This document shows, piece by piece, positions 44,601-54,881 of a stretch of 64,000 nt of DNA. The position numbers and the translations under genes were made by a program. The stretch comes from Pleodorina starrii. Its lineage: Eukaryota > Chlorophyta > Chlorophyceae > Chlamydomonadales > Volvocaceae. Position 1 is the first letter of the stretch. Each line of letters begins with the position of its first letter. Location: assembly GCA_030267565.1 (NCBI GenBank), contig BRXU01000001.1, forward strand, positions 6,138,001 through 6,202,000, read 5' to 3'. Below the pieces are notes generated by a model. That model did not search any database and was not told the origin of the DNA. It worked only from the letters and a program-made list of their open reading frames with translations.

Positions 44601-45821
44601 CTCAGCCAATCAGCCGAGGAGCTGGTCTCCTGAGTGTCCTGACGGCTGCTCGACCTCCGCCTCCACCTCCGCCTCCGCAGGAGGAGCTCAAAGAGTTGGT
44701 GGCTCAGAACCAGGAGATGAAGATGCAGGTGGGGGGAGTGGTGGGTTGTGGGGGGAGGTGCGGCTGTTGTTGCAGCGGTCACAGGGATTAGGGAGTGGTG
44801 GGTGATGGGGCTCACGTGGCGCCTGGGTCGCTTCGCAGCGTCCGTCTCTTTCCAGGCCCGCTACCTACTTTAGGCGGCTCGTCCTTGCAGCGCGCGCAGA
44901 GCAGTTTTAACTTCCTAGCCCCTCTTGCCACCGCTTTACCTCGCGTCCCCGGTCTCGGCCTCCGGCCCTCGGCTTGCGGCCTTCGCCCCCCTGAAGTCAC
45001 ACGACCCTGGGCCCGCTGGGTCCTCGGCCTTCGGCCACATCCACTGCCTCCCGCTCTCTTTTTTAGATAAAGGAGCATATCACTCCCTGACCCCCGCTTT
45101 CCCCTCCCCCTCCTGTAAGCAGTTCGTTTTCGGGAAGCTTGACAGAGATCCAGTCGATCTTCAGACTACAACGTTCGCAGGGCCTTTTGTTTCTTTCTTG
45201 CAAATTCACTCTTCAAACTCCCCCTCCTCCCTCCTTCCTCAGGTGGTGACGTGGCACCGCATGTTCAGTCGGGAGGTGAAGCTGCGTGAGGCCATGAAGC
45301 GAGTCATCCTGGCCGTGTGGAGCACCACCGCAGCGAGAACCACGGGTCGGTCGGCTGGGGCCTGGGGGCGGTCATGTACTTCGGGCTGCTCGGGGCTGTT
45401 GGGGAGGGCTGTTAGGGCTGTTAGTAACATTTTAGATTACCGATTTCATGGAGTATCTAAGCCCCCGTTAGGATTGATTGTGCCTTAATTTGGGTCACAT
45501 AACCCACGGCTACATTTTGCGGCGCTGAGAAGATTCCAAGCACGGTTTACCAGCCTGCCGTACGCTGTTGTACGCAGTACTCATCATTCCGTTGCCTGTC
45601 TGCGGTGTGTGCCTGTTGATTGTCCTGGTTCTGGAATCTATCTTCTTCCGTCGGTCTGTCGTGGGTGTGCCTGATCAGGCTACACGGCCAATGACGTCAT
45701 TATCGGCCTGGAAGCCGGGACCCTGGACGTCAACAGCATCTCAGCCCTCCTGCAGCGCAGCGCCCCCGGGGCCGCCAACCTGGCTGCTGCCGCCGCCGCC
45801 GCCGCGCTCCTGCGCGAGCCG

Positions 45822-45854
<33 letters not shown>

Positions 45855-47246
45855 GCGGCAGCGGCGGCGGCTCCGCAGATCGCCCTCCCGCCGCCGCCCA
45901 GCGGCAGCGGCGGCCTGCCGACGCCGCAGGCGGCTATCGAGTACGACACGGCGGCAGCGCTGCAGCCGCCGACGCTGCTGCCGGGGTCGCCTTCTTCCGG
46001 GCGCGCCGCCGCCGCCACCGAGCCGCCGATGTCCATGCTGCCGTACATGCAATCAACCACGGGTCCGCCGCCGCCGCCGCCTGGCAGCGTCCTCGGCAGC
46101 GGCCCCGCCACGTCACCGCCGCTGCCGCTGAGCCCCAGCGGCGGCAGCGGCGGCAGCTACTGGGCGGCCGTCGGGGCCCGGTCGTACGACAGCGCGCCGG
46201 CGCCGCCGCTGCTGCAGTCGACGCCACCGCCTGCGGCCGTCGTGCCGCCACTGCCGCACCTCAGGTTGCCTAAGCTGGCAACTGGGTTCCCGCCAACGGC
46301 GGCGGCGGACGCTCACGTGAGCCCACGTGCCTCCCCGCATCAGCCGTTGTCTCCCAGGGCCGGCATGACCAGCGCCTTCGCCTCGACCGCATGTCAAAGC
46401 CCGCACACCGCCGCAGTCAGCGCCCAGCCGACGGCCGGATCCCCGACGACGGCGGCGGCGGCGGCGGGTGGTACGGCGTCGTACCTTCGCCGGCCGTGCT
46501 GCAGCGCCTTCTCCCCGTATGCGGGCTGCGCGGATCCCCTAGGCGCCGGCGGCGTTACCTTGGCTAGCGAAGACAGCGGCTGCGACGGCGGTACGGCAAC
46601 AGCAGCAGCGGCGGCGGCAGCGGCAGCAGCGGGGATGGTGCCCGCTGCGGCGCCGGCCGTCGGTGGCTTCCCGTCGTCGTACGGCGGCACCCTCATCGCC
46701 GCCAGCAACACGAGCCCCGGTACGGCAATGACGACGCTGCCGGCGCCGGCGCCCTCTCCTGCGCTCACCACCTGCGAGCGCGGCGGCATGCAGGGCCTGC
46801 CCTCCCTGGCCCGATCCTTCAGCCTGACGCGCCTGCTGTCGAATCCCGACGCCGCCGGTCAACTGGGTCTCCGCTCCTCTCACAGCTTCTCTCAGCAGCT
46901 CGACTGCCTCTTTGGCGGCGGCGGTGGCGGCGGCGGCGCCGCGGCGCCGCCCGCGCGAATCGCCAGCCTAGGCGGCGGCAGCGGTGGCGGCTCGATGCGG
47001 CTGCCTTCCTTCAGTTTGGACGCTGCGCCCTCGGGCACACTGCTGGCCCTCTCGGATCCCTCACTGCTCATGGCCCGACACGACTCGGGCGGATTGGACT
47101 GGCTGGCGACGCTCCAGGTCGACCCCGCCGGCGGCGGCGGCGGCGGTACGACAGGAGGTATGGCGGCGGATGACGCGGAGACGGTGGCGGCGGCGCTGGC
47201 GGCGGCGGCAGGGGAGGGTCAAGGAGGGAAGATGGACGACGTCTAG
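41558..47246 (+). CDS. Large bZIP transcription factor (about 1111 residues)
   Basis: Exons 41558-42028, 42525-43089, 43588-43871, 44109-44405, 44681-44728, 45243-45345 and 45679-47246 total 3336 nt with compatible phases. The N-terminus has an 18-Gln run. Residues encoded around 44320-44390 form a bZIP basic region (ERREKNRIAARKCRAKK, with N-x7-R). The zipper is assembled across three exons: VAMVRGMQ, then EELKELVAQNQEMKMQ, then VVTWHRMFSREVKLREAMKR. M, L and M fall at the expected heptad positions only if exon 4 ends at 44405 rather than at the GTAG directly after the basic region. Outside the bZIP the protein is mostly Ala, Gln, Gly, Pro and Ser, with an acidic stretch (EDPEEDPEKARE) before the basic region and a Ser-rich C-terminus. 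No PAS or other domain is seen. The exon 2 frame was chosen by phase; an alternative frame there also reads plausibly for about 25 codons. Confidence 0.85.
43346..43530 (+). repeat. 8-bp minisatellite ACTGAGCC, about 21 copies (intronic)
   Basis: Perfect or near-perfect ACTGAGCC units, interrupted once by CACCTCCCC near 43482, inside the second intron of the large bZIP gene. Because three units make 24 bp, the minus strand shows spurious Gln-Trp-Leu-Ser-Gly-Ser-Val-Ala repeats. Confidence 0.95.
43911..43962 (+). repeat. AACYGT hexamer repeat (intronic)
   Basis: About eight degenerate hexamers (AACTGT, AACCGT) in the third intron of the large bZIP gene. They do not match the algal telomere repeat TTTTAGGG. 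Confidence 0.85.
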
Positions 47247-47388
47247 GGTGAGTTAATGCCCGGACGGGGTGTTGTTTTTGTGTGGATGTCGGAAGGAGCG
47301 GGGTCGGGGGAAAGCAGTGAGTGTATTACTGGTACCGGAGGAGTGCCTTCCGGGCGCCCTGAAGAGCTGCGAAAGCTGCCTGGTTATA

Positions 47389-47410
47389 CCGGAACCAGAT
47401 CTGGTTCCGG
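47389..47410. repeat. Perfect 22-bp palindrome in the bZIP 3' region
   Basis: CCGGAACCAGA followed by its exact reverse complement TCTGGTTCCGG, 143 bp after the bZIP stop, so probably in the 3' UTR. Confidence 0.85.
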
Positions 47411-48215
47411 ATCTGGATCTTTTTTTAGGAGCACATCCCAGGCCCCTGTACGGCTAGCTGCGCATGCCCGCTCGTGCTGTTGTGATGGCGGCGGCGTTGC
47501 GGCTGGGAGTTGGAGTTGGGGCTGAAGGGTAGCGCGGCACTGCACGGTGCAGCGCGGCGCAGCTGTGTTGGTGGTTGCTTCTGGATGTTGGCGGGTGTGT
47601 TGCCCACAGCGTGCTTGGGAGGTGGGCCTCATGTCAAGAGTGCGGAGTTGCCGTTGGCCGCTGCGTTGTGGTGGGTTTGGGGGCTTAGTCCGCTTAGTCC
47701 GCTGCGCTATCCCTGGTATTGATTAGCGTAGCGGGCAGCGGACAAAGGAGAAGAGGGTCGTCTGGCTGTGCAGCCGGTATCGATGTGAGTGAAGAGCCGT
47801 ACTGCCGTACCGAAATGTACGAGCGGAGGCTTTGGGCGTGAGTTGCGCTGCGCCGCGTGTTTGGCAATGTGTGCGCGTTTTCGAGCCGTGTGCGCGTCTT
47901 CGATCGTACCGTGTCGTGTCGTACCGTGTCGTACCTTGTCGTGTTTTGGTGCTGTCGGCGTGTGTACACGCTTAGCCCCGGTGTTTTGGATAAGCAGGTC
48001 GCAACGTCGCCTTGCCGTACATTTTGACACCCACGGGATGTACGGCTTGTTGTGCGAATAGTTCCGGAGTCAGAGAATCTTCCGTGCGACTGTGCGCCTA
48101 TTGCGCTGCGAGAAGGCACGGAAAGGCACTTGAGGCGAAGGACCGATGGTGAAGCGGTCTGTCGCAAGTCAGAGCCGGAGGGTCGCGTCCATCGGTGCTG
48201 AGACGTCGCTGCGCG

Positions 48216-48254
<39 letters not shown>

Positions 48255-49780
48255 GCACACACGCACACACATAAACACGAATCCTCCCTGCGTCGGGAAC
48301 CGGGGACGAATGAATCCAAACCCTACGTAGCTCTCAGGAGCCCCCTCCTCCATCATCTTCTCGGCGTTCGCATCCATTCGCCGACATTTCATTCATGACG
48401 TCCGCTGCCCGCCTGCCTCCCTTCCCTCCCACGGGGTGTATGTGCCGCCTTTCGGACTGTCCCTTGAGTTTTTGGGCCGCCGCCGGGGGCGGGGGAGGTC
48501 TGAAAGCTCAGGTTTCGTGCAGGCATCGCGTCTGCGGAGCGGCCTGGCGGCCTGTCTGCTCGTGTCATATGCGCGGTGCTGTGCCCGTCGTGTGGTTTGA
48601 GTTGGGGAGGGGGTGGGCTGCCTGGCGACGTGCGCATATAGTCTGGGATGCCTTCGACGGCGGCGGTGTTGCACATGGGAGAAGACGCTTGAGAGGATCA
48701 AGCGGCCTGCACGCGGCTTCAGGCCACGAAGGACCGCAGAAATGGCAATCGAGGAGGCGCTTGCTGTTGCGTCGAGGAGGGGCGTGTGTGAGTCCGGCGC
48801 GGGACAAAATAAGTGCGCCAGTTGCCCAGTCCCGCCCACCTCTGCTTCCGTTGACCGGCGTTCGAGATGTGAGTAGTATGCGTGTGTGTGTGGACAGGTG
48901 TGGACATATGTGGACATGTTTGGAAAACTCAATATTTGGTGGCGTTGAAGGTGCGCTGGCGACCGCGGCAGAACCCGGGGTCCTCAGCTCGGCGTATTGC
49001 TGCGAGAAGAGCGACCCGTGGGTCGGTGAGTCGGTGAGTCGGCGGTTGGTGGACCTTCAAGAGGGAGAAGAGGCATCCTAGTCTCCTTCATATTCCCGTT
49101 TTCAGGGCGGCGGCGCACATTGGTCTTGGTCTCGGTCTTGTGCGGCAGCGGCCTTGTTGGCTCCTTTGATGCGTCATGCGAGTGAGCAACGTACTTGGGC
49201 TTTCGTGGTGGATGAAAGTACAACGATAAGTACGACGAAAAGTACAGCCTTGTACGATAGAAGAGTGAGAAAAGGCCCGGCGGTAATTGGCCAATCCTAT
49301 ATTTTACCCTCAGGAGCGTAACAACCGCCAGTGTTTACGGTTTTTAATGGACGTTGAGGGCGGTGTAAGTGTCTTAATTTGGTAGTTGCTGCGCGGATTA
49401 TCGGTGTTGCGTGAAGAAATTATTGATTGTTAAATTTCACACATTAAGGAGAACGGGCTAGCTGCATCATCCTCAAAAGTTTTGCCGTGGGACACGGCGC
49501 CTATACGGTTTTTTTCGAGGTGCCTGAACATCATACCCTGTGTCGCCGTGTCGTTGCTCTTGCGGCGCTGCACTGCGCTCGTGCTGTGCTCTGGGACGCC
49601 CTGTTGTACGACTGTACGGCACATGAGCCGCCCTGCCGTACAACACCACTCGAATCCCGAGCTGTCCCGACGACAGCCGGGAACGGTCGCCATCTTTTGG
49701 GCGTCTTCGTTTGAGACAGGGGCAGCAGCATGCGCGCGCGTGGGGGCAACCGTGGGGCAAGGCGCAGTCCCTCTCCTAAA
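47411..49780. other. Intergenic and 3' flank, no supported gene
   Basis: Contains an AG dinucleotide run (48222-48250) followed by CA-rich sequence, GTGTCGTACC repeats near 47905-47945, and several GTGGACA units near 48890-48920. Open frames exist (for example a 228-codon frame at 48395) but none has splice context or recognisable composition. Confidence 0.4.
48222..48250. repeat. AG dinucleotide microsatellite
   Basis: About 14 AG units followed by CACACGCACACACGCACAC-like sequence. Confidence 0.9.
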
Positions 49781-50644
49781 TTATGATACATTCCACCATT
49801 TGGGTGTTGCTCTTTTGGCGGCGGTGTTGGCGATGTGGTGTGCGTTGCGTTTACCTCTTTCGGCTCCCGAAGTGACGTAGGCTGCCGCTGAGTTTGGAAA
49901 CGTCGTGCGCTGTTTGCTCCGACGGCTGCTCGGCTGAGCGCGGTTTTTTTGGGCAGGGCCCCAGCGCGAAGGGGATGAGGGGTCGGGAGGTGAATTTTTT
50001 GGGTGCTCTGCTGTGGGCAAGGATGATCGTGCAGAGGCAGTAGCCACTACAGGTGCTGGTGACCCGCCGGGACTGGAACCTCCGCCGTCTTGAACAACAC
50101 CGGGAGGTGCCAGATCGGAAGGGCCTTGTGGAGCACCAGCTCCCAGCTGATGCACAGGCACGGCTGCCTCGGGGCCTAGAGGTTGCTGCACGTCCTGTCC
50201 TGAGGTTCTGCCACTGCGGGGCCCAGTAGCACCAGGTGATGTGGCCGATAAAGTCTTCTCATCTCCTGCAAGACCATCCATGATCCAACATCCGATTGTT
50301 GCCTTGAAATCCGTTGAGATAAATAATTACGACACAAGCGAACCCCGACACCGCCCGTCCTACCCACGCGCTTGCTGGACATGACGCTTGCACTCCAGCG
50401 ACACCATGTCTATTGTGTAGGTGTCGGGAAGCCTTGTGAAACGAGCATCATAGCTTCCATCGACCCTGACATGGCGCTGTGCAGTCCGCTCGCTCACTAG
50501 CTTGATGCGGGAACCATCATGCGTGGCCTCCGTCGCGCAGCGCTTGCAGAGACAGTACCACTGGCCCGTGCCGACAATCACGACGACTAGAATGCCAGCC
50601 AAAATGAATGCCAGCCATGGGATGTGCGCCGTGTCGCTCGGCGC
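49781..50644 (-). pseudogene. Remnant or 5'-incomplete membrane-protein gene next to repeat copy B
   Basis: A minus-strand exon, 50644-50368, encodes a clear membrane segment: IPWLAFILAGILVVVIVG, then a Cys-rich juxtamembrane stretch WYCLCKRC, then a hydrophilic tail (SERTAQRHVRVDGSYDARFT) ending before donor GTGGGT. A second exon, 50265-49781 or shorter, joins in phase 1 and gives a Ser/Pro/Gln-rich tail (DEKTLSATSPGATGPRSGRT); it may end earlier at a donor near 49850. Upstream, an in-frame stop lies at 50645-50647 and repeat copy B starts about 30 bp further on, so no start codon is available. Either the repeat cut the gene or the 5' exons lie beyond it. Single-pass type I topology with a cytosolic tail is the likely form. 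The family is not recognised. Confidence 0.45.
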
Positions 50645-50674
50645 TCAGCGCTCGGGTGGGCGCCTGTACAGTGT

Positions 50675-51826
50675 GATACATAAGCAGCACCGGAGCGTAT
50701 CTGGATTGTTATGATTGCCGTCGATTAGCGTAGATGTGACCATGTAGTTGGATGTCGGTGTTGATTGTGGTACGCTTGCGCCCCAAATCGCAAAGGCACT
50801 CCGGCGTCGGCATGGCTCTCGGAAGCTCGGCCTGACCGACCACTGTGTCTTGTCGAGAAGCAGTAGCGCCTTGTCAAGATCCATGTTGACTTTGTGAAGA
50901 ACTAGCCGGCAGCGAAACTCATTCGGGAGTGCCGACCGTGGTGAGGGACCGGTGCGCTTGTAGGTCGTACTATTTTGGAAAATAGTACGGCACGCATTCT
51001 CCCTCCAGCCTCGCCGGAAAATATGACGTGTAGTGTCCGTCCCTGCAGACGATGACGGCCTTCAGAAGAAAAGCGCGGCCATGGACAGAAATATGGCTCA
51101 ATTGGGGGGTGATCCCAGTGCTTGTCAAGTAATTACAGGGCGAATGCATGATTCATTTTCCGCATGGTACAGAACAGCGATAATTTTCGGATACTAAAAT
51201 TTCTTATCAACAGTGACACCAGGACTTTTAAGACGATGTCACGGGTAGACAATAAACAACTTTTTTCTGAGACTTTGCTTTGGAAAGTGTATGCTTTGGA
51301 AAGTATGCACCGTCTGAAAAGTCAATCATGGCATACGTACAAGAAGAGAGCTGCGCCGTAAACCTTGTAAACCATGTAAACCATGCGCCGTACTTTGGCC
51401 ACCCGAAAGTGATGAAAGTACGACATCAGCTCCCCGTAGCATTGTTCCCCGCAGGCCAAATGCCTCGCTCGGGCGCACAATCTAGTATAGAATTGTATAA
51501 CGTATTAGAGTTGTTAGAGGCGTAAGGCCTGAAACGGCACATAGGCAAACTTGATCGGCCCAGATTCACGGCTTCCCTTGCTGAGGCCACGCCGACGTCC
51601 AGAAGCCTTTCGACTGGGCCCCCCCGCAGAGACTTTCATCCTATGCTAAATGGCATTCATAGGACCGGCAGAAGATGGCTAGCGAGGTCTTGGGCTTGTT
51701 TCCGGGGTAGATGCCAACAACACTTTGGCTCGTATGGCCAAACTAAATCAAATTAATTGATCACGCTGCCTCCAATGTCAAGGGTAAACTGTTTTTGAAT
51801 TATTGGCCGGGTTACTTTTTGGGCGG
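50675..51826. repeat. Dispersed repeat, copy B
   Basis: Blocks shared with copy A: 50675-51015 (ATACATAAGCAGCAC to the palindrome GTACTATTTTGGAAAATAGTAC at about 50968-50989 and GCCTCGCCGG), 51190-51260 (GATACTAAAATTTCTTATCA onward) and 51458-51826 (CCAAATGCCTCGCTCGGGCG to ATTGGCCGGGTTACTTTT). Sequence between the blocks is unique to each copy. On the minus strand it reads NMDLDKALLLLDKTQWSVRP. No terminal repeats or target-site duplication were found. Confidence 0.8.
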
Positions 51827-52500
51827 GGCCCCAGCGCGTACCCCATACCGACAACCAGCATTCCACACTCTGGTGCAGCTGCTCGCTACGTGTGCGGGAG
51901 GGGCAACCGCGAACCGCCCAGCTGCGCAGTCCGTTGCTGTGTATAACGCCGCACCCCGAAAGCACGACTCCACGACCCCCCTTTCTGCTCGCGGTTCCCG
52001 CCGTCAACCGGCCAGCTCCCAGCTGTGCCCAACGGAAAGGAAAGGGGTGAGACCCTCTTGAGACCCTCTTGAGGCCCTTTCGCAGATTCGCACCCCGATG
52101 AGGGTCTCGGACCATTACCTGCCTACATATTCATGATATGTACTGTTTGCCCCCCTTTCCCCCATTCGCTGCTTTTGTTGTTGTTCTCCTTGTCACAGCG
52201 CGGCTTCAGAGCCACCAAGGGTTTGTTCGGAGGGCAAACCCTTGGTCTCTCCATTGCTCTTGTCGCTTACGGTATCAAGAAAGAGGTTAAGAGCCAGCGG
52301 CCCAGCTGCTGGTCCCAATTGTTGGCTCAAGCCGTTTCACAGTGGGGACCCAAACGGACCCACTCACCGGGTGCCAGATTTGCATCCTTGACCGGACCCA
52401 TTAGTAGCATGAAGACTGGAGGTCCTCCATCCTCCGACAGCCTTTCCTGGTCAGGCTCCCTCACCGCCCTTTACCTTCGCTAATCCACCTTATCGTCGCT
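51827..52500 (+). other. Possible isolated exon pair; otherwise unassigned
   Basis: At 52200 a good acceptor (TTGTTCTCCTTGTCACAG) precedes a frame reading RGFRATKGLFGGQTLGLSIA then LVAYGIKKE, a short basic-hydrophobic-basic stretch like a small single-helix organelle membrane subunit. A possible upstream donor GGG|GTGAGA near 52047 is in matching phase 0 (ending LCPTERKG). No start codon in good context and no clear 3' end were found. The upstream flank is repeat copy B, so this could be the surviving end of a disrupted gene. The rest of the interval holds nothing recognisable. Confidence 0.25.
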
Positions 52501-53149
52501 AATCCGTCTAACGCGCCTGTTTGTCAAGAACGGATCTGTCCTGATCTGTTCCTGGCAGCCACAGCCCGACGCGCGCACGCGAAAGCCACCAAGCAGCAAA
52601 GCAACCGCCGGCTTTCACAGCACAGAGAACAGCACGTCAACGCGTCTTCTTGCGCTCGCGTCGTACAAACATCGCGTGATGGTACACACGGGCCCGGCGG
52701 CACTGCACCTGTCGCCCAAACGGGACATCCGTACACCGTACAGAGCGCAGTCCTGGAGGTCACCTGCTTCCTCCCCCAGAGGGGGCCAGATACCGGACGG
52801 GCATCTTCAGCGACCTCCTGGACCTCCTGGTAGACCAAACCAGGGCAGGTGGGAACAGCGCCACACTACACCGGCTGTGCCAAACTTGTCTCCAAGCGGC
52901 CAGGTTCCAAGCTTGCCTGCGGCCTGCCCCATCCGCTGGCCCGCTGTCACGACCCCTGTGCCAGTCGCATTACCCATGGGTCAGTCGAACGGCCCCCCTG
53001 TGTCCGTCACATGACCCATGGGTCAGTTGCTGCGCCGCTGCCAGCCGCAGGTCCTTTGCCCGTATGGCTGGCCGGCTCAGGTGCAGCTTCCCCCCCCCTC
53101 TCTCTCTCCGAGCACCCCACCGCGCCCGGGCGGCAATCACTCTCGCAGC
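52501..53149. other. Intergenic, no supported gene
   Basis: Contains two copies of CATTACCCATGGGTCAGT / CACATGACCCATGGGTCAGT near 52968-53028. The left part is not interpretable. The right part is probably 3' UTR of the minus-strand gene ending at 53150. Confidence 0.35.
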
Positions 53150-54766
53150 TCAGTAGGCGCTTCGCTGCCTCTGTGTGTTCGGGGAGAATGTGGCGAGGGG
53201 CGAGGGGGCCGCCAAGGTCTTAGAACAGGAAAGGGGGGCCAAGGAGGGCGAAGGTGAGGGTTTGGCGGGTTTCACGTGTGAATCGAATGAATGCGAATCG
53301 AACAAAACACTGCGCTGTGGGTAAAGGGCTGGCGGCAGCGCGCATGAGGGCCTGCGCTCCCCCGAATGCACCGTCCCGTCCCTCCCCGCCCCCGCCCCGC
53401 CCCCATGCCGCCATCCCGCCTTCTCCCCTGGTGCTTCCGCCCTCACCTTTGACTCAGTGCCATAGGAGAAGCTGGTGTCTCCCGAGTACTGCTGCTGATC
53501 CGAACCACCGCTGACCTCGGCCGCCGCCGCCGCCGCCGCCGCGCGCCGCTTCCCGCCCGCCGCCACCGCGCCAGTGCCGGTGCTGCTGGCGGGCCCCGAG
53601 GAGGCCGGCGGCGGGCGGGAGGCGGGGGCCATTGGCACATTGACGTTGCGCAGAAAGGTCCGCGTCACGTCGATGCCCTTGTCCGCCTGAGGCGATGAGC
53701 GGGAAGCGCAGCGGCGCCACTCAGCCTGAGGTGGTTCGATCGGGGATACATTCCAGACACACAGCGATACAGGCACAGACGTCGGGGCCCCCAGGGCTGA
53801 CTTTGGTGCGATCCTCACCGTGCTCAGTACGACGCCTCCCGGCGGGAAGCGGAAGCCCCGTCGTACTCGCTCCACCACTCGCTCCGTCGGTTCCGTTGGG
53901 GGCGGCGGGATGGGCGGTGGGCGCAGCAGGCTCCATGCCGGATTGCTGTCAGGGAGAAGTCAGGATGTGGATTGCGTCGGGTTAGGGTCGTGTCGAGATA
54001 GGATCGTGCCGCGAGACACCGCAAATCTGGTCTGCTTGGTTGTGTCGAGGGGACAAGGGATGCAGGGAAGGCGGTTTGTGGTGTGAGGTACAGTGGAGAG
54101 TTCGACGGCGGAGTTTAGGGCAAATGTGTAAGCGTGCTGAGGCTCGCCCCACAGCTGTAATCCAACCTGTGCGCATCCCCGCAATTGCGGAAGCCTTACG
54201 AGAATAGACTGGTGTCTCCCGGAAGCCCGGTGGGGACCTCCTTGGTGCTTATGCTGATGTAGTTGCGGTCGACATTCTTCATGGACAGGTTGAAGAATGG
54301 ACGCAGATGGAATTCGCTGAGCAGGTCATGAGCTCCGGTGCGCGATTCGCCGCTTCCTGGGCGCAAAATGCATTATTCCGCTCGGGGGTGCCTGGTCCGA
54401 CGATTAGGGTCCCTGTCCTGCTGCAGCATAGAAGTGGCGCACCTCGCTGCTTCACCGATTGTGCTACAAGCTCCAGCATGGCTGTTTCATGCGCCCCCCG
54501 GGGAAATTACCACAATTTGCTTGCAGAGGAACGCAACACCGACGACCGACCTCTGAGCTCTGACATTATTATGCTGCGGCGCTGAACACCTTTCTTGTAT
54601 CCTCGTTTTGTTCAGTTCGTCCGATGTGTACTAATGTAATTTTCGTCGGCCTTCAGGTCTGTCGGAAGAAATGTGTCTCCGGAACCATCTACGGCACGTA
54701 TGGTCACTGAACTGAACCTTATGCAAATCCGCGAGCGAGAATGCTTCTGCAAAACGTACCCAAAAT
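53150..54766 (-). CDS. Unrecognised gene, 5'-incomplete
   Basis: Five exons (54766-54698, 54316-54200, 53945-53819, 53686-53447, 53314-53150) join with matching phases into about 240 codons. The first three read as ordinary globular protein: FWVRFAEAFSLADLHKVQFS, FHLRPFFNLSMKNVDRNYIS, TKEVPTGLPGDTSLFS, then RVRRGFRFPPGGVVLST and ADKGIDVTRTFLRNVNVP. The fourth continues into an Ala/Ser-rich tail and the fifth is Ser/Pro-rich. The first exon is entered through acceptor TATTCTTCAG, and there is no in-frame ATG before a stop. Upstream exons are therefore required, yet the TIC21 start codon on the other strand is only 116 bp away. The gene may overlap TIC21 upstream, or may be truncated. I do not recognise the family. 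The last exon is the least certain. Confidence 0.5.
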
Positions 54767-54881
54767 CTGAAGAATAGGTATTGTCCTCTACCTCTGGACT
54801 CGCTCTAGAGTCCTCATCGCGTAGAACCACACAGAGTCACATTGCCTGAACGACCACTAATCCTTGGCAAGAAACATCATC
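54767..54881. promoter_or_regulatory. Compact divergent gap upstream of TIC21
   Basis: Only 115 bp lie between the most upstream supported exon of the minus-strand gene and the TIC21 ATG. Promoter elements for TIC21 must overlap the neighbouring gene. No specific motif is claimed. Confidence 0.35.

Noticed and set aside
48395..49081. A 228-codon plus-strand ORF
   Set aside because: Composition looks like random GC-rich sequence, with no splice signals, no recognisable motif and no poly(A) signal nearby.
54792..54818. ATG at 54818 (MRTLERVQ) as the start of the minus-strand gene
   Set aside because: Joining it to the FWVRF exon would need a 25-nt intron, too short to be spliced.
54612..54830. 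A 72-codon minus-strand frame (DFGYVLQKHSRSRICIRFSS and on) as an exon
   Set aside because: Another frame of the same stretch (FWVRFAEAFSLADLHKVQFS) joins the next exon in phase and has better protein-like composition.
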